Source: Phorcus lineatus (Eukaryota; Mollusca; Gastropoda; Trochida; Trochidae). From it: DNA of 64,000 nucleotides. Under the pieces are notes generated by a model. It searched no databases. It saw nothing but the letters and a program-made list of their open reading frames with translations, and had not been told where the DNA came from. Location: assembly GCA_921293015.1 (NCBI GenBank), contig OV121090.1:20226304-20290303 (forward strand), in the 5' to 3' direction. This document shows, piece by piece, positions 23,555 through 36,004 of this stretch. Every line of letters begins with the position of its first letter. Position 1 is the stretch's first letter. The translations under genes were made by a program, and so were the position numbers.

Positions 23555-24433
23555 TGTGTGTTGTTAAGGCATAAATGCCTATATGTTGGCTTCATCGTAT
23601 GTGTGGTTATGGCATCACTTAACGCCTTTACCACTCCATATACATGGACACAGACTCGCACCTGGTTTCCATTAATCAGACGTTATCGACCTTTCAGTGG
23701 ACAGTTTTAGATCGATGAGTTATGTAACGTATTGCTGGAGTGATTATGAAGCCATATCGTGCCAGAACCTATTTCTGGCTAGTCGTATCTAGTTTGATTT
23801 CAACCTACTGCTCTTTATGTTTCACTATAAACATTTAGAAAAAAAGAAACACAAGCTCATGAAATCTCACTTTAATCTAATTTTCACAGAATTGGTTTAA
23901 AAAAAGTTATCTTGCTTCGTGTATAATCGTCATCTTCTTAAGGATACAGGAAGCTACTGAGACAGTAATAATCTAACATTAAGACTTTTATGCAACAATC
24001 CAAAATGTTACTGAGAAAGTGCACATACACTATTTTCTTTAGTTCAGTAGACCTTTCTTATGGTGATTACTGTATTTTTATGTAATAAGTATTGTTATCT
24101 CTGTTCTTATCAACATATAAGCATGCCAAAGAATCGGGTTTAGTTTCCATTAGTGAGACAGTAGGTTTATCGACCTCTCTATCGCCAGCTGAAGACAGGA
24201 TGATAATTCATTGACCAAGGTAATAAGGAACGTGACTACTATTGGATTCTGTAATTAACAATGTATCTAATTACCTTTCCTAACAAGCCAGAGCCTTAAT
24301 GAAACTTGGAAAATCGTTTTCCTGTCGTCGTTAGTTATGTTTTCTTATTAAGAGGAGCAAATTCGATGATTGATATGTATCAAGGATACAGGTGTGTGCA
24401 ATTTGTGTTACCTCCATTTTCGCCTGGCAGTGA

Positions 24434-24739
24434 AGATCGATCAACGTATTGTAATAATGTATTTTCTTTAGGTTTCATAATAGCATAATATTCAAAGACA
24501 TTTTGAAGTGTAGTCTATCCATACATTTGTCGCCTCGATTTGTATCTTTAGATTCATTATTTTTCAGAATTTTGTTGTTTTATAGATCAATCAACGTATT
24601 GTAATAATGCATTTCATTTAGGTTTCATATTAGCATAATATTCAAATAAATTTTGAAGTGTAGTCTACCCATACATTTGTCGCTTCGATTTGTATCTTTA
24701 GATTACATTTTATTTTATATCAGAACTCCGTTGTTTTAT
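24434..24739. repeat. Direct duplication, two units of 150-156 bp
   Basis: AGATCRATCAACGTATTGTAATAATG starts at 24434 and again at 24584. Both copies run through GGTTTCATA, TAGCATAATATTCAAA, TTTTGAAGTGTAGTCTA and CATACATTTGTCGC to TTTGTATCTTTAGATT and TTGTTTTATAGATC. The copies differ at several sites and by small indels, so the duplication is not very recent. Confidence 0.88.
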
Positions 24740-27700
24740 AGATCTACGTCATGTTTATAGTTAACTTTGGCATTGTATTCATGAGCTTTTGACCTTTAGG
24801 ATTGGCCAATGATTCATGCTTAAAATCAATTGATGTTCTGGAAATGAAAGCCCTAGAAGGGTGACGTCTTGTGTTCAAAGGAATCTTAACCAATCCGAAC
24901 TGTTAGTTATTATAGATTTGATGATCCTGTGAAACCTTGAAAGGGGATGCCATATAATAACTGGTTTAGTTTTTAGTTAGATGTCGACAGTTGGTCATTT
25001 GAAGGATGAATTTTTGTCCGATCCAAAACTTACGTTGGATGAGAATACATGAATCGCATTTGGTATAAGTTAACGTTTGTAACAATATTTCAATGTTTTA
25101 TTTTTAATATTACGGTTAAATGTTCTAAACTGATTGTACACATATTCGTTTTAAAATGGTTAATGCTCAAAACACGAGATACCTTTAATGGTGGAATAAC
25201 AAAAATGTTTGGAAGAAGAGGTAACATCCTTTCGTCGAGACTGCAAATGTTGATATCTTGTTGTATACTTACTTAACTATTCATACACTATTACTCGGGG
25301 GAAAACCGTGAAAGACATATCTTGAATATAAAAACCGGCTTATTTTCAACAAATTCTTTTGTAAGATGTCATACCTGTTTATCAGATTTTATAAGTTAAT
25401 GCAAAACAATTATATTCAGTGATGAAGGTGTATACATTTACATATTTATATATTGGCCCAGTTAACTTGTCAGTACTTTAACTATTATCTAACTTCTACC
25501 TACCTTGATAAAATCATTCCATCAATAAGTGAGTGTTACTGTTTTCAAAGTAATGCGAAATATTAGCTACGATACCTGACACTTTAAAGATAGCTTCATT
25601 GCACTGGATCAAATTTGACCCGTTTGACCAATGAATGATAGGTTCGATGACACTAATAAACACTGTTGTCGCATAGAATAGACGGGAGACATCAATGTAT
25701 TTTTCTTAAACAACATTCCTTCGCTGACACAACATCAACGTATTTCTAATCCAATTCCTAATCCCCTTATTTACAAAATCGGATTATGATGTGACCAAGT
25801 TTTATTACTACTCTACTCTTATTATCTAATAGGGGGAGCTGTTACATTGGGCTGGTCGTCCATTGATCTTTTTATGTCCCATTACTGCCTAATACATTTC
25901 CGCAGGTTACGTCCACCGTGTTCTGTGTATGCCATCACAACCAATTTCGGATATGCACAGAACATCTATTTTCGTTCATCCAGCAAAAGTCTGTTTCATC
26001 GAGCAGCCAAAACCCTGCACACTTGGAACCGTAATATTTGTTATATAGGAAGATCCTTTAAAAGTTTTTGTCGGTTTATATTAAATTAACTACTTAAGAT
26101 ACAAAAACACTATGAGGTTATGTTTGATTAAAGTGTTCGCGGATCAGTGGGTAACAACATCTACACTAAACTAAAAATAAATTTCATATTTTTTGAAATT
26201 ATTAGTATCATATGGCAATAGTTATCCATTTGATTCAATTAATATAGACTTTTGTAAAGGTATTTAAAACAAAATTTCCTATTTTCATCAGATGAACTTT
26301 CAATCTTAGTAAGTGAGAAAGTAAATTGCAGAAAAACATATGTTACTACAAGTTCGTCATTCAAAAGACAAGTTACCACTCTGAACTATACAATAATCCA
26401 TAACGATATCTTATTAAAAACCCGCTTTCGATCCGTAAGCTTAGGGACCAATACCTCTTTGAAAAATCAAGACTATTTTTAGTATATTGTTTAACAAATG
26501 AATTATCAATGTTGTGTAAAGAACTGTTTTTGTAATTTGTTCTGCGTTGTTCCCCCTTTTTTCCGACCGAAACGTAATACTCAAAAACGAATCATAACGA
26601 TATTCAAATTTTATCGTAATATTTTCCAGCTATTTTAGTGGTGTCTTTTGGTATTTTCAAACGTTAAATTAAATGATAGGCAGTTTCAGGTGTTTAATTG
26701 GAATCACCTCAAAAGCATGTTCATTATCTCAATAGAATTATAAAGAAATCTATAAAGGGATATTTTAAGATATGTATTATAAGTTAAGGGGCTTCGTCGG
26801 ATATGACCTCTTCTGATGATTGTAAAAAAAAGACCAATGATTCAACGAAGTAAATTCCATTTCTATTTATGATATTGTATTTATATACTGGAAATGGTTT
26901 ACATTGAGTGAGTTATTGCTTTAGAGGAAATCTCCTACGGTTGCCATGGATACAAATACTGAAGCAAATTTACGCTAATCATGGCTAAGTAGGCCATATA
27001 TCTGTGAGCAACTAATGGAGTATCTTGACAGAAGTATTTGACACAAGTAGCTTTTAGATCAACTCGAGTCTCAAACATAATAAGTCATCCCGAAGTCTCT
27101 AGTAGTATAAACGTTTCAGGGAGCAGGACGTTACAAATATGATTAAAGATTCAAATCTGTGAAGTTCATGAGAACCCAAGTACAAGTTCAATAAATGATC
27201 GTAGTTCACACTAGATGTATGCGCACCATTTAGATTAAGCCGCGTGACAACTTCTCTATTTTCAGGTAAAACACTGCCTTTAAAAAGGGAAATAGGTTAT
27301 GTATTTACCTTGTGACATTTAATGGCATACGAGGATTGGCTTTTTTGTTGAAAAAATTCAATACGATCCCAAACGATGAACCAGTCACAAAATGTTTATT
27401 CAAAATGATTTTTACCAGCATTAACTATGTAAAATTTATATTACAGAATAATCGTTTTTATCAAGTTTTTAAAAAAAACATTTACTCACTTTCACTTATT
27501 TTAAACTTCTTTTTTCTCTTTATAAGATGTGTGTCTCTCATAAACATACTCTCTGGCTAAACAACGCGCGACTATATAACTTTGAAGCATGTACAAATAA
27601 ATCAGTGTGGACATTCATAATACGTCTGCCATATCTTACTGTGAAAGTTAAGAGTCAACTGAACCATATTTCAGCATTGATGTATTTTATTCTATTGTTA

Positions 27701-28099
27701 TGACAACCAATTTGATACTTTTAAAACATTTTGTTTGTTGCTTATTACTTATATAAGTTAAATGTTCTACCAAAGTTCATAATAATCGTCTTTAACTTTA
27801 AATACAAGTTCGCTTTAACATTTACAGTAACTAGGATCATTTGAAATAAGCGCTTTCATTAGAATCATTAAACAAATCACAATAAATTACAATTATTTGG
27901 CAAGTCAATACTTACATTCAGTATTCTTTACTAAAATTTAATCTTAAAATCTGATCTAATCTTAACATTAACATTTGTATGAATATAACATACAACAGTA
28001 AATACATTGGTCCGGATATAGTAGATAACAAATCACGTCAATTGTTTAAGCGTTCGTTGAGAATAGACAATTTTAGTAATACAGTTCTCGTAACAATTA

Positions 28100-28275
28100 A
28101 GTGCCAGCGGTGATCGATATTTTCAATTTCACACACATCAATCGGTATTGAGGAGCTTTCGCACCAATCTTATGCTAGAATAAACAAAAGAATTTCTCTT
28201 ATGATTGTGATTATCGTTTTTCCAATGATTATAATGTAAACACTTATCTTACAAGAAATCCCCGACCATGTACTT
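28100..28275 (-). pseudogene. Diverged copy of the 50618-50817 exon
   Basis: Read on the minus strand this segment contains KAPQYRLMCVKLKISITAGT, which matches KTPQYRLLFVRLEILIIDGT of the exon at 50618-50817. The nucleotide match extends on both sides with gaps, including the CAATACCGATTG core. The upstream part here carries stops in the matching frame, so the copy looks dead. The family is unknown. Confidence 0.4.
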
Positions 28276-29982
28276 GATGAAATTCGTATTGTTGATTTTC
28301 GGTTTCTGTCGGAATTACAATCGACGACAAGGTCAAACAAAATTTCTTCAATGCCTAGGAGGATAATTTAGCTTCAAAACCCGAAACACCTAACCCGAAT
28401 AAGTTGCGAATATTCAACATTTCAAATACGAATGACTAATAAGAAAATAAACAGACGATCATAAATCTTAACATCCGTTTAGGAGCGAGCCTATATATTC
28501 TCAAGACATGTGCACTGAAATGTTAAGTGTTTTAAGCATCCCGTTTTGTTTATTTACTAAGTTCACTGCATGTTTTTATTAAGCAACGGACCTGGCACTA
28601 ATTAAAGGTTTGAAATTATGACGAGTCAATCATCAAACTATATGCGACACCGGTCATACTCGATTCTTCGTGGAAGGCTTGGCGTAGAAGGCGCATTTCA
28701 TCGAAAGAAATTCGCTAGGGTAATAGTCTCTTCTGAACCTTGTTCTAAATAAGACACAAATTGCCTTAGAACCATCATGCATGATAATCCTTTGAGAGTT
28801 CTGGCAACAATGACTATGCTACTCACAATAGTGTTAATGAACATGGCCTAGTTCTTTGCTTTGTGCTGATAGGGTTCATCTGCATTCCCAGGGGATATGG
28901 TGTCTAAATGAAATGGTTATTCTTGATACCACAGATTTAATCATTAGCGTCAAGAATATATATTCATTTACATGGTTTAAATGTTCATATTCAATAATTA
29001 ATGCAAATAATGTCTCTTTGCGCTCCAAATTTGCCAATCATCTTGGAATATACAATTTCTATGATAGGGTGTTACTGAGATACAATGGTGATTCCCTGCC
29101 CTATTTAAACTATATAAAACCAGCAATCCTATAAATATACTACATCATCGTGTTTGTATCAAGGTAGTTTCTTCACTTCTTGAAGCCATTCTCCCCTTTC
29201 TCTGACAGCTGTAAATAAGAAGTATCTTTTCTTATTTTCAAATGTTGTAATGCAAGTAGTTTGAAGCATAAAATCTAGAACGTGATGGTCCTTTCATCCG
29301 GATACTGCCGATATTGCTTGAAGGGAAGTCATGCAGCGCCTGGCTATAGATACAGACGAGGCATTTTTCACAGATATCAGGATATAATAGAAGATGCTGT
29401 ACGAGTGCATTCCAGGTTATTGTTGTGATTGGTTTACCTGTGATAAGAAGCTCGGTGATATAGTAGAATGTCCTGGAATTAGAATAATTAAATCAATCAT
29501 AAAATAATGTCGGTCATCATAACAGTGGTAGCATATGTTTTCTCTCCTCTTGTTCTCAATAGCACACCGTTTTCTATTTATTGAACATTCCTTGGGAGTC
29601 TTAATTACATGAATCGCGTTTACATGAACAGTCTTGTTGGCATAGTCCTTTTCAGGCATCTTAATTTCAATAAAATCCTCCTAAAAAAGCTATTTATTAA
29701 CTTCTATAGAATGATCATGATCTTGATGTGACTTTGCGTCGATGTACTAGTACTTGAAACAAACACAAAAATGCATGTGAAATCCTTCATTTGTTCCTAT
29801 AAAAAAAGAACCACATTAGCACCACCTGAGAGCTTTTTTGGGGGCAAGATTCACATGGAGGTGTTCACATCATCAATTCTCTCAAATTTCAGCTCTACCT
29901 TTTCTCGCCAAAATGACATATATGAAAAGTTACAAAATGCATGGAACCAAGTCATTTGCCAAAGTGCATTTTATATATTGGC

Positions 29983-30002
29983 ATATATATATATATATAT
30001 AC
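29983..30002. repeat. Short (TA)n microsatellite
   Basis: About nine TA dinucleotides in a row. No further information. Confidence 0.8.
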
Positions 30003-33000
30003 CTGGCACTGATGTCTGGTGTTGAATAACGGTCGGGACACAACTGTGAAAAATTATAGATGCCGTGCTGGGTTAGTACCGAGTGATGATATATATACTT
30101 GATTCTCTGGTATCATCTGAGGTATGAAAATTGATTTCCTCTTCGAAGAAATAATAAGTCAAACGGTTACAAAATCGCGTTCATCCATGCAAAAAACCGT
30201 TTCTTTCATGTTTTCTTTACCTTTATATCAATGTACGATTTATCTCGCAAAGTATTTAACGAGGCCGGAGCTGAATTGACCCTTAGGCTTAAGATATGTC
30301 TGCAAATATAGACGTTTGAGAAAGCTCATCTCCTGTTTAATTTTGATGCATGTGCTTGTCGTGTTTTCTTACATGCGACCTGATCTTTTTAAAAGTGATT
30401 TACTGTACATGTAATAACTGATCATATGTCTGCAATGAATCCATATTTCAATATTACGTCTTACGAGGAAAAAATAACAAAGATGACGCGGAGACGCTGT
30501 AGACATTTATATGTTCAGGTTTTTGTTGTTTTAGCAACCAGAGACCGTTCGTACACCGTTGCGTATATGCAACAGGAGCTTAATACGAAATTCATCATAT
30601 AACTACATCGTAGGATGATTATTATGAATAAATCTATTTATTATGATACGGACAAAACGACACAATGTAAACCTTGTCTTACATGTATGTTGAATGTTTA
30701 CTGAACGTACATGTATGTATTCTAAGATAAACCAAGCATTGTATCTTTGGAAATCAATACCTTACATTCATTATATTGAGCAAATAGGACACATTGTGGA
30801 AATTAATCATGTTTCTAGCGTACAATCATAACACCACCTATGATAATTAAAAAGTATTGTCCTTTATCAATACGGTCTTATCTCCAATAGCCTCGAGACG
30901 TTAATTTCATCAACTGCATCCATTTAACAATATGTTGTTGAGAAGTTGTACAATGGATAACAGGACTTAAAACATCAGATACAATGTTATCGGTACATTA
31001 AACTTGCACTGCAGAATTAATATTTGTAAAAGGTTTTCCAATGAATTTATTCTTAAAAGTAATCAAATGACCATTAAAGTCACATTTCTAAGCTTAAGCC
31101 TGGAACTACTATTCAGAAGATTCTAAACATCCTTTTATTCCGATAAATCGGATATGGATTGGACAGCGTTCCCTTTTCTCATGTTGTCATTTAATGAGTC
31201 CTTTGTGTTTGTTAGAACTTGCAACTTATATGAGAACATGTTTTATTGCTATCTATATAGAACATTAGCCATACAAATTCTAAGAATCCTTATCGTATTG
31301 CGTTTCATTTTCATTTTGTTTATTAATTACCTAAAATCCTCTAAAACAGTTCTGATATGGGACCAATGGGGTCTAATAAAAAAAATGTGTATGAGGTTTG
31401 TCCGTTTGTAATTATAGATTGAAACAAATATTCGGTTGTTACATAAACCGGCAAAATTGCTATGTATGATATATGGTAACGTCTTTTATTATACATTTCA
31501 ATGAAATAATTATCATATTTCATTATAACTTTTCACTATATGATATAACTAATCTAACTAATATATTTCTTCTTGATACTTATCCACTTTTTAAGTTTTT
31601 CAAATCTACTTTGCCATCCTAACCAATGCTTTTTTTAAAATACATATTTAGAGCTTATTCAACATAAAAGTCATTGATGCCCAGTTTTCTTCTTCATTAC
31701 AAACTTTACATTTCATGTTTCTAGCCTACCATCATAACACCTCGTTCAGAACAATCATGGGCTATAAGAAAAAAATGTTACAGATGCAAAATCTAAAGTG
31801 AAATTTGTCTCCGATTGATTGAACCTTTATGACAATGCATCATTTCGATCCGTTAGCTAAAGTAGATCGCTCACATGAAGGAAACAACAATAGTATACAC
31901 ATACACTTCTAACACTTGATATAAACACCAGTGCAAAAAAAACCAGAAAATCGTTTGTTTACTCCAGCATTACATAGGCCATAGGTACTCAAAACCAATA
32001 ACTTTTCATGTTTTGAAATAAAGACTATTTATCATCGATTAAACTGGTAGGTATCTTTTAAGTACTGTAATGGTATGTGGTTTACCTGCAATTAGGTTTG
32101 GTATATATTCGCAATAGGTGAGATTCTATTTTAAGCAATAAGTGAGAAGTTGTTTTCATTTATTGCTATACACAACATATTTCAAATGGTGAGATCCTTT
32201 CTTTTAAATTATAAAAGTTTCAGTTTGTGACGTAACAGTAAAATTTGATTCAAAATTTTTAAACTTCTATGAAAAATGAAAAAGAGGGACATTGAATTTT
32301 TTTCTGATATACAATGTACATATTTCAGATACAAGACATAAGACAGAGACAGGATTAATGTAATAATCTTTTACTGAGAAATATGACAATATTATTACTA
32401 TGCAATTATAACTTTGATAATATTGGATCTAGTAAAGTTGTATTTACAATTCCCTGTCATTGATAGAACAAATAATCAAGTAGATGACCCTGTAGGAGGT
32501 TATATTGATTGACATAAAAAAATTAGAATAATGCCACTTATCCTAAAGTGCCAAGACACTATCAAATCATATCTTCACTTCAGTTATTGATCTGGTCACT
32601 TCGCAAACAGCTTAAAACATTGATTAAAGGAAGACGTTTTATTACATTGATATCAAAAGCAAAGAATGATGGAATGATGCCTACGCAATGCTACTTGTTT
32701 GTGCAATTGAACAATAGAGCAAAATTACCCCGGCGTATAACGATAACTATATTTTGATCTTATTGACTAGTCAGAATAACATATTTGGCCTCATCCCAAC
32801 CAAAAACCGCTTGGTAGACACACTTACTCATTTGAAGGGTTTAAAGGACAGAGAGTGTTGTATTCCTTTGCGAGTAAGTTAATCAAAGTCAATATCTTTT
32901 CTCTTTGTGGTTGTTTTTTAACTATAAACTGTCATAATGTTCTTGCTTCAGAACCGTTCTCAAAATGTTGCTATAGATACAAATGCTGTATCAAATTAAG

Positions 33001-33643
33001 GCTCATACAAAGTCTTGATTATAGAACGGCTCGACAAAAGTAGCTAGTAAGTCATTTCCATTATCAAAGAACAATAGATGAGATCTCTGATTCTCTTCTT
33101 ACGGAGAATGATTTAACAATTCTCGCTTTGGTGTTTTAAGTCATTGGGAATATATGGTTTAAGAGAACGTTCATGTAATGATTGAGGATCTTTAATAATT
33201 CTAAATAGAAATTCATACATACTCATGGGGATAAAATTCAACATAAGAGAAATACCACTTGTCTGCAAACGTAATCGCATGATATGATACAATCATAATC
33301 TAGCCCTTTGAGAAGAAAAAAAGAACAACAATAGGCTTCTTTAACACTTAGGTATTTTAGTTTAAAAATATGATTCATTAGACTTAGAAATAGAAATGAA
33401 TATTGGCAGCTGTAAAATGGTAATTCCATTCTATCAAGACAACTGGTCACACCTTAACTGCGAATTCTTAAAAAAAGCAAATTCAATAATAGAAATAATA
33501 ACAAAATCTAGTCAGTTGTAATTGAAAGGACCCCTCCAAGGAAAAGAGAAGCATTTAAGTACAAGGTTGAACTCATATCTAGTTCATATTTATAATGTCG
33601 TTTCATATTTGACTTTCACAAGTCACATTCTTAAGAATGGATC

Positions 33644-33800
33644 TTAGATTTGACGGGATAAGCGAATGTTTAACTGATGAGATCTTGACACAACATTTTC
33701 ATACCAGCATTCGCCAATATACTCGCCAAAGGCCATTTGCACATTCCCTGGTGGAGTAACGAAGCAGCAAACAGCTGTGTCACTCTTCAAATGTATATTT
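33644..33800 (-). pseudogene. Possible CUB-like exon relic next to the LTR insertion
   Basis: A minus-strand frame contains DTAVCCFVTPPGNV followed by QMAFGEYIGECWYENV. The order C, PPGN, V.M.F..Y, C..E resembles the middle of a CUB domain. Splice borders are weak (acceptor without a pyrimidine tract, poor donor), and another minus-strand frame is open too. The retrotransposon inserted some 25 bp upstream of this frame. A chance resemblance cannot be excluded. Confidence 0.22.
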
Positions 33801-34082
33801 TTACATAAATGTATTCTTATATAGTTGTCATAGACCAAAATAAGCCACAATATTGTACTAAACTTTAACCAATTATAACACATGATGCAACGTGTAATAC
33901 CTCACTGTTCGGCCATTACCTCAGGCAATGTGCACTCCAAGCCACGGAGTTTAATCATCATTATTGTATAAGATTTTGTAAACCTAGCAATGTATGCGCC
34001 AATTAATCCTACCAACTGCCACCGTATTACGTATTTCTACAGCATTAATTACATGGACACAGATCTGATTAACATAGTCGGG

Positions 34083-34093
34083 TGTATATAAGC
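34083..34093 (+). promoter_or_regulatory. LTR TATA box
   Basis: GTGTATATAAG, about 30 bp upstream of GCTCAGTACTTC, where transcription would start. This gives a U3/R border near 34110-34120. A second copy lies in the 3' LTR at about 39159-39169. Confidence 0.6.
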
Positions 34094-34114
34094 AGCCAAT
34101 GTTACAAGCTCAGT

Positions 34115-34169
34115 ACTTCAACACTGTACTTTCAAATATATACATCTCGACTCTCATCTGTGTCCAGGT
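34115..34169 (+). repeat. 55-bp LTR-internal direct repeat, copy 1 (ends in a splice donor)
   Basis: Identical at all 55 positions to 34734-34788. This copy ends TGTCCAG followed by GTAAGC, a near-consensus 5' splice site. It lies just downstream of the TATA box, so it would be the start of the transcript. Confidence 0.9.
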
Positions 34170-34733
34170 AAGCATTGTTACTTTACTTTTATATTGTACC
34201 TACACTAGCAATTGAAAATACTGTTTGTTAGTTGAATTGTTTATTACTATACCTCACTTGACTTGTAATGTTATTTTCTATTTATCACCATTCTTGTTTC
34301 ATGTTTATCACTTAGTTATAACTATGTACAAAACTTGCGTTAGCTGATTATATTTTGTGAGCATTCGATTTATATCAAACACCATGAGTGAATCATATAC
34401 AAATGTCTGTTTACATTAAGATCAACCTTCGAGTTATAGCATTAGTTATTTAGATTCATCATATAATATAGAAATGAGACGTCCGTCAGCATTCGGCCCA
34501 GTCTGTATATGATCTATACAAACATTATTTACCGTATTCTTAGTAAATGCGCACTACCGTATTTACTGTATAAATCTATTTAGTAAATTGTAATAAGTCA
34601 ATAGTTTCAAATCATTAATGTATATCTCAATATAATTTGATGTTATGATAACTATGTATTATCTGAACATGCCATATATCTAATTGTAATGTATCAATTG
34701 AAATTGTAATTATTTGTATTGTATAACTTTTTG

Positions 34734-34788
34734 ACTTCAACACTGTACTTTCAAATATATACATCTCGACTCTCATCTGTGTCCAGGT
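34734..34788 (+). repeat. 55-bp LTR-internal direct repeat, copy 2 (ends in a splice acceptor)
   Basis: Exact copy of 34115-34169, offset by 619 bp. This copy ends CTCTCATCTGTGTCCAG followed by GTTCTT, a good pyrimidine-rich acceptor. Removing 34168-34786 as an intron would join the same bases as reading straight through copy 2. Confidence 0.9.
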
Positions 34789-34987
34789 TCTTATTGGGAA
34801 TATCTCCAGAAGGCTAAGTGTGCTCGACCGTGTGACCGCTAGTTCCCCCCAATGCATCACATATAACTCCCCTCACATCACCACATCACTTCAACGTGAT
34901 GAAAACGTCGATTCTTTGTCGACACTAAAAAGAAGACAAAAAACTATCGATGAAAGGTGGCTGGAGAACGTCGACCCAGACGCACTG

Positions 34988-36004
34988 ATGCCTAGAACTG
35001 GAGCAAACCCAATCAATTACCAGTACAGACTCCGTTACTCAGCCAAAGCCCCACAAGAGGAAGTAGATGTTGTCAACCGACATCTATCATTTGGTTTGAG
35101 TACCCTCATCCCATCAACCCCTGACAACAGCAGTCTCTCATCATCGCCACAAGCCTCGTCATCTCCTGAACCACGCCCTCAACTGGACGTAGTGGAGCAG
35201 CCCTCTACATCAGGAAATCAAAGACCTCATCAACCTCCACCTACACATCCCGCCATGTCATCTCTTCACCTCCCCAAGTTTAATGGCTCAAACGACGGAC
35301 CAGCTTGGTGGACGGACTTTGAGGCATGGCTTAAGCTAACCAACCATGCAAACGACAAAGCATGTTTGATCCTCCCTTTTTACTTGGAAGGCCCAGCCAA
35401 ACAGTGGCACAGACATCTGCCTGAGGCAACCAAAGCCACGTGGGCTGATGTCAAAGTCGCCTTCCAAGAACAATATGGACAGGATATGCAGACGGACCTG
35501 TCTGTTCTGAACATCAAGCAGCAGTTTGGAGAGACAGTGACGGCCTACTTCACCAGGGTCCAGGAAGGCTCCTACAGCAAGGGCATCCCCGAGAACCTAC
35601 TTGTGGCCATCACTGTCAATGGACTGCTGCCTGAGCTCAAACAGTGGGTTCAGCTACAGCAACCTAAGACACTTAGAGAGGTTCAGCAGCATGCGAAATT
35701 AGCTGAATCCTCTAAACCTCCATCATCAAATACTCAGGTAAATGTAGCAGAGGATGTCAAGAACTTAACATTATTAATGGAAAAATTAATTAGTACTAAT
35801 GCTGAGGTCGCTTCCCTTAATTCAAACCCTAATTCTGACCGCCGACCTCAGCATAAACCCAAATTTTCTCAAAAGAACCATTTTAAACATTCCCCAAACC
35901 AATCAAACTGTGCTCAGACTAACCCTCACTTTTCATTACCTCTAAGTAATTGGAGTCGGTGGCGAACGTCACACAGTCCTTGGCACAGTCACACTTGTTG
36001 TTAA
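34988..36004 (+). CDS. gag: Gag-like capsid protein, C-terminally broken
   Basis: The first in-frame ATG is at 34988, 33 bases after the LTR. The frame is open further back into the LTR, but only from a non-ATG codon. Residues about 1-90 are polar and rich in Ser/Pro. Then follows a retrotransposon gag (capsid-type) domain: LPKFNGSNDGPAWWTDFEAW, FYLEGPAKQW, TWADVKVAFQEQYG, the AYFTRVQEG stretch and LAESSK. Capsid domains build the particle that packages the element RNA. The C-terminal part is basic (RRPQHKPKFSQKNHFKH), but no CCHC zinc knuckle is present. The last codons from about 35940 read in the wrong frame into protease sequence, so a deletion has joined gag to the middle of the protease. 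Confidence 0.85.
   Translation: MPRTGANPINYQYRLRYSAKAPQEEVDVVNRHLSFGLSTLIPSTPDNSSLSSSPQASSSPEPRPQLDVVEQPSTSGNQRPHQPPPTHPAMSSLHLPKFNGSNDGPAWWTDFEAWLKLTNHANDKACLILPFYLEGPAKQWHRHLPEATKATWADVKVAFQEQYGQDMQTDLSVLNIKQQFGETVTAYFTRVQEGSYSKGIPENLLVAITVNGLLPELKQWVQLQQPKTLREVQQHAKLAESSKPPSSNTQVNVAEDVKNLTLLMEKLISTNAEVASLNSNPNSDRRPQHKPKFSQKNHFKHSPNQSNCAQTNPHFSLPLSNWSRWRTSHSPWHSHTCC

Larger units (their letters stand above)
24740..33643. other. Long AT-rich stretch, no convincing gene
   Basis: I find only short frames (up to 92 codons). Points of note: a GTTGCCATGGATAC motif with flanks at 26940 that recurs at 48443; a sequence at 28100-28275 paralogous to the exon at 50618-50817; a 38-bp piece between a good acceptor and GTAAAC donor on the minus strand at about 29430-29470; a (TA)n run at 29983-30002; and a 29-bp direct repeat (30807-30835 and 31713-31741, two mismatches). 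Confidence 0.5.
33826..34954 (+). repeat. 5' LTR
   Basis: The LTR starts TGTCATAGACC and ends CGATGAA, so the usual 3' CA is missing. It contains a TATA box (GTGTATATAAG) near 34083-34093 and a 55-bp direct repeat (34115-34169 and 34734-34788) bounding an intron-like segment. Its 3' part runs into an open frame that continues into gag. Confidence 0.95.

Noticed and set aside
29771-30029. Two overlapping plus-strand frames of 63 and 84 codons
   Set aside because: They end in a TA microsatellite and have no domain or exon borders.
34627-34860. 77-codon minus-strand frame, repeated at 39703-39936
   Set aside because: Antisense frame inside the LTR, present in both copies because the LTRs are duplicates.
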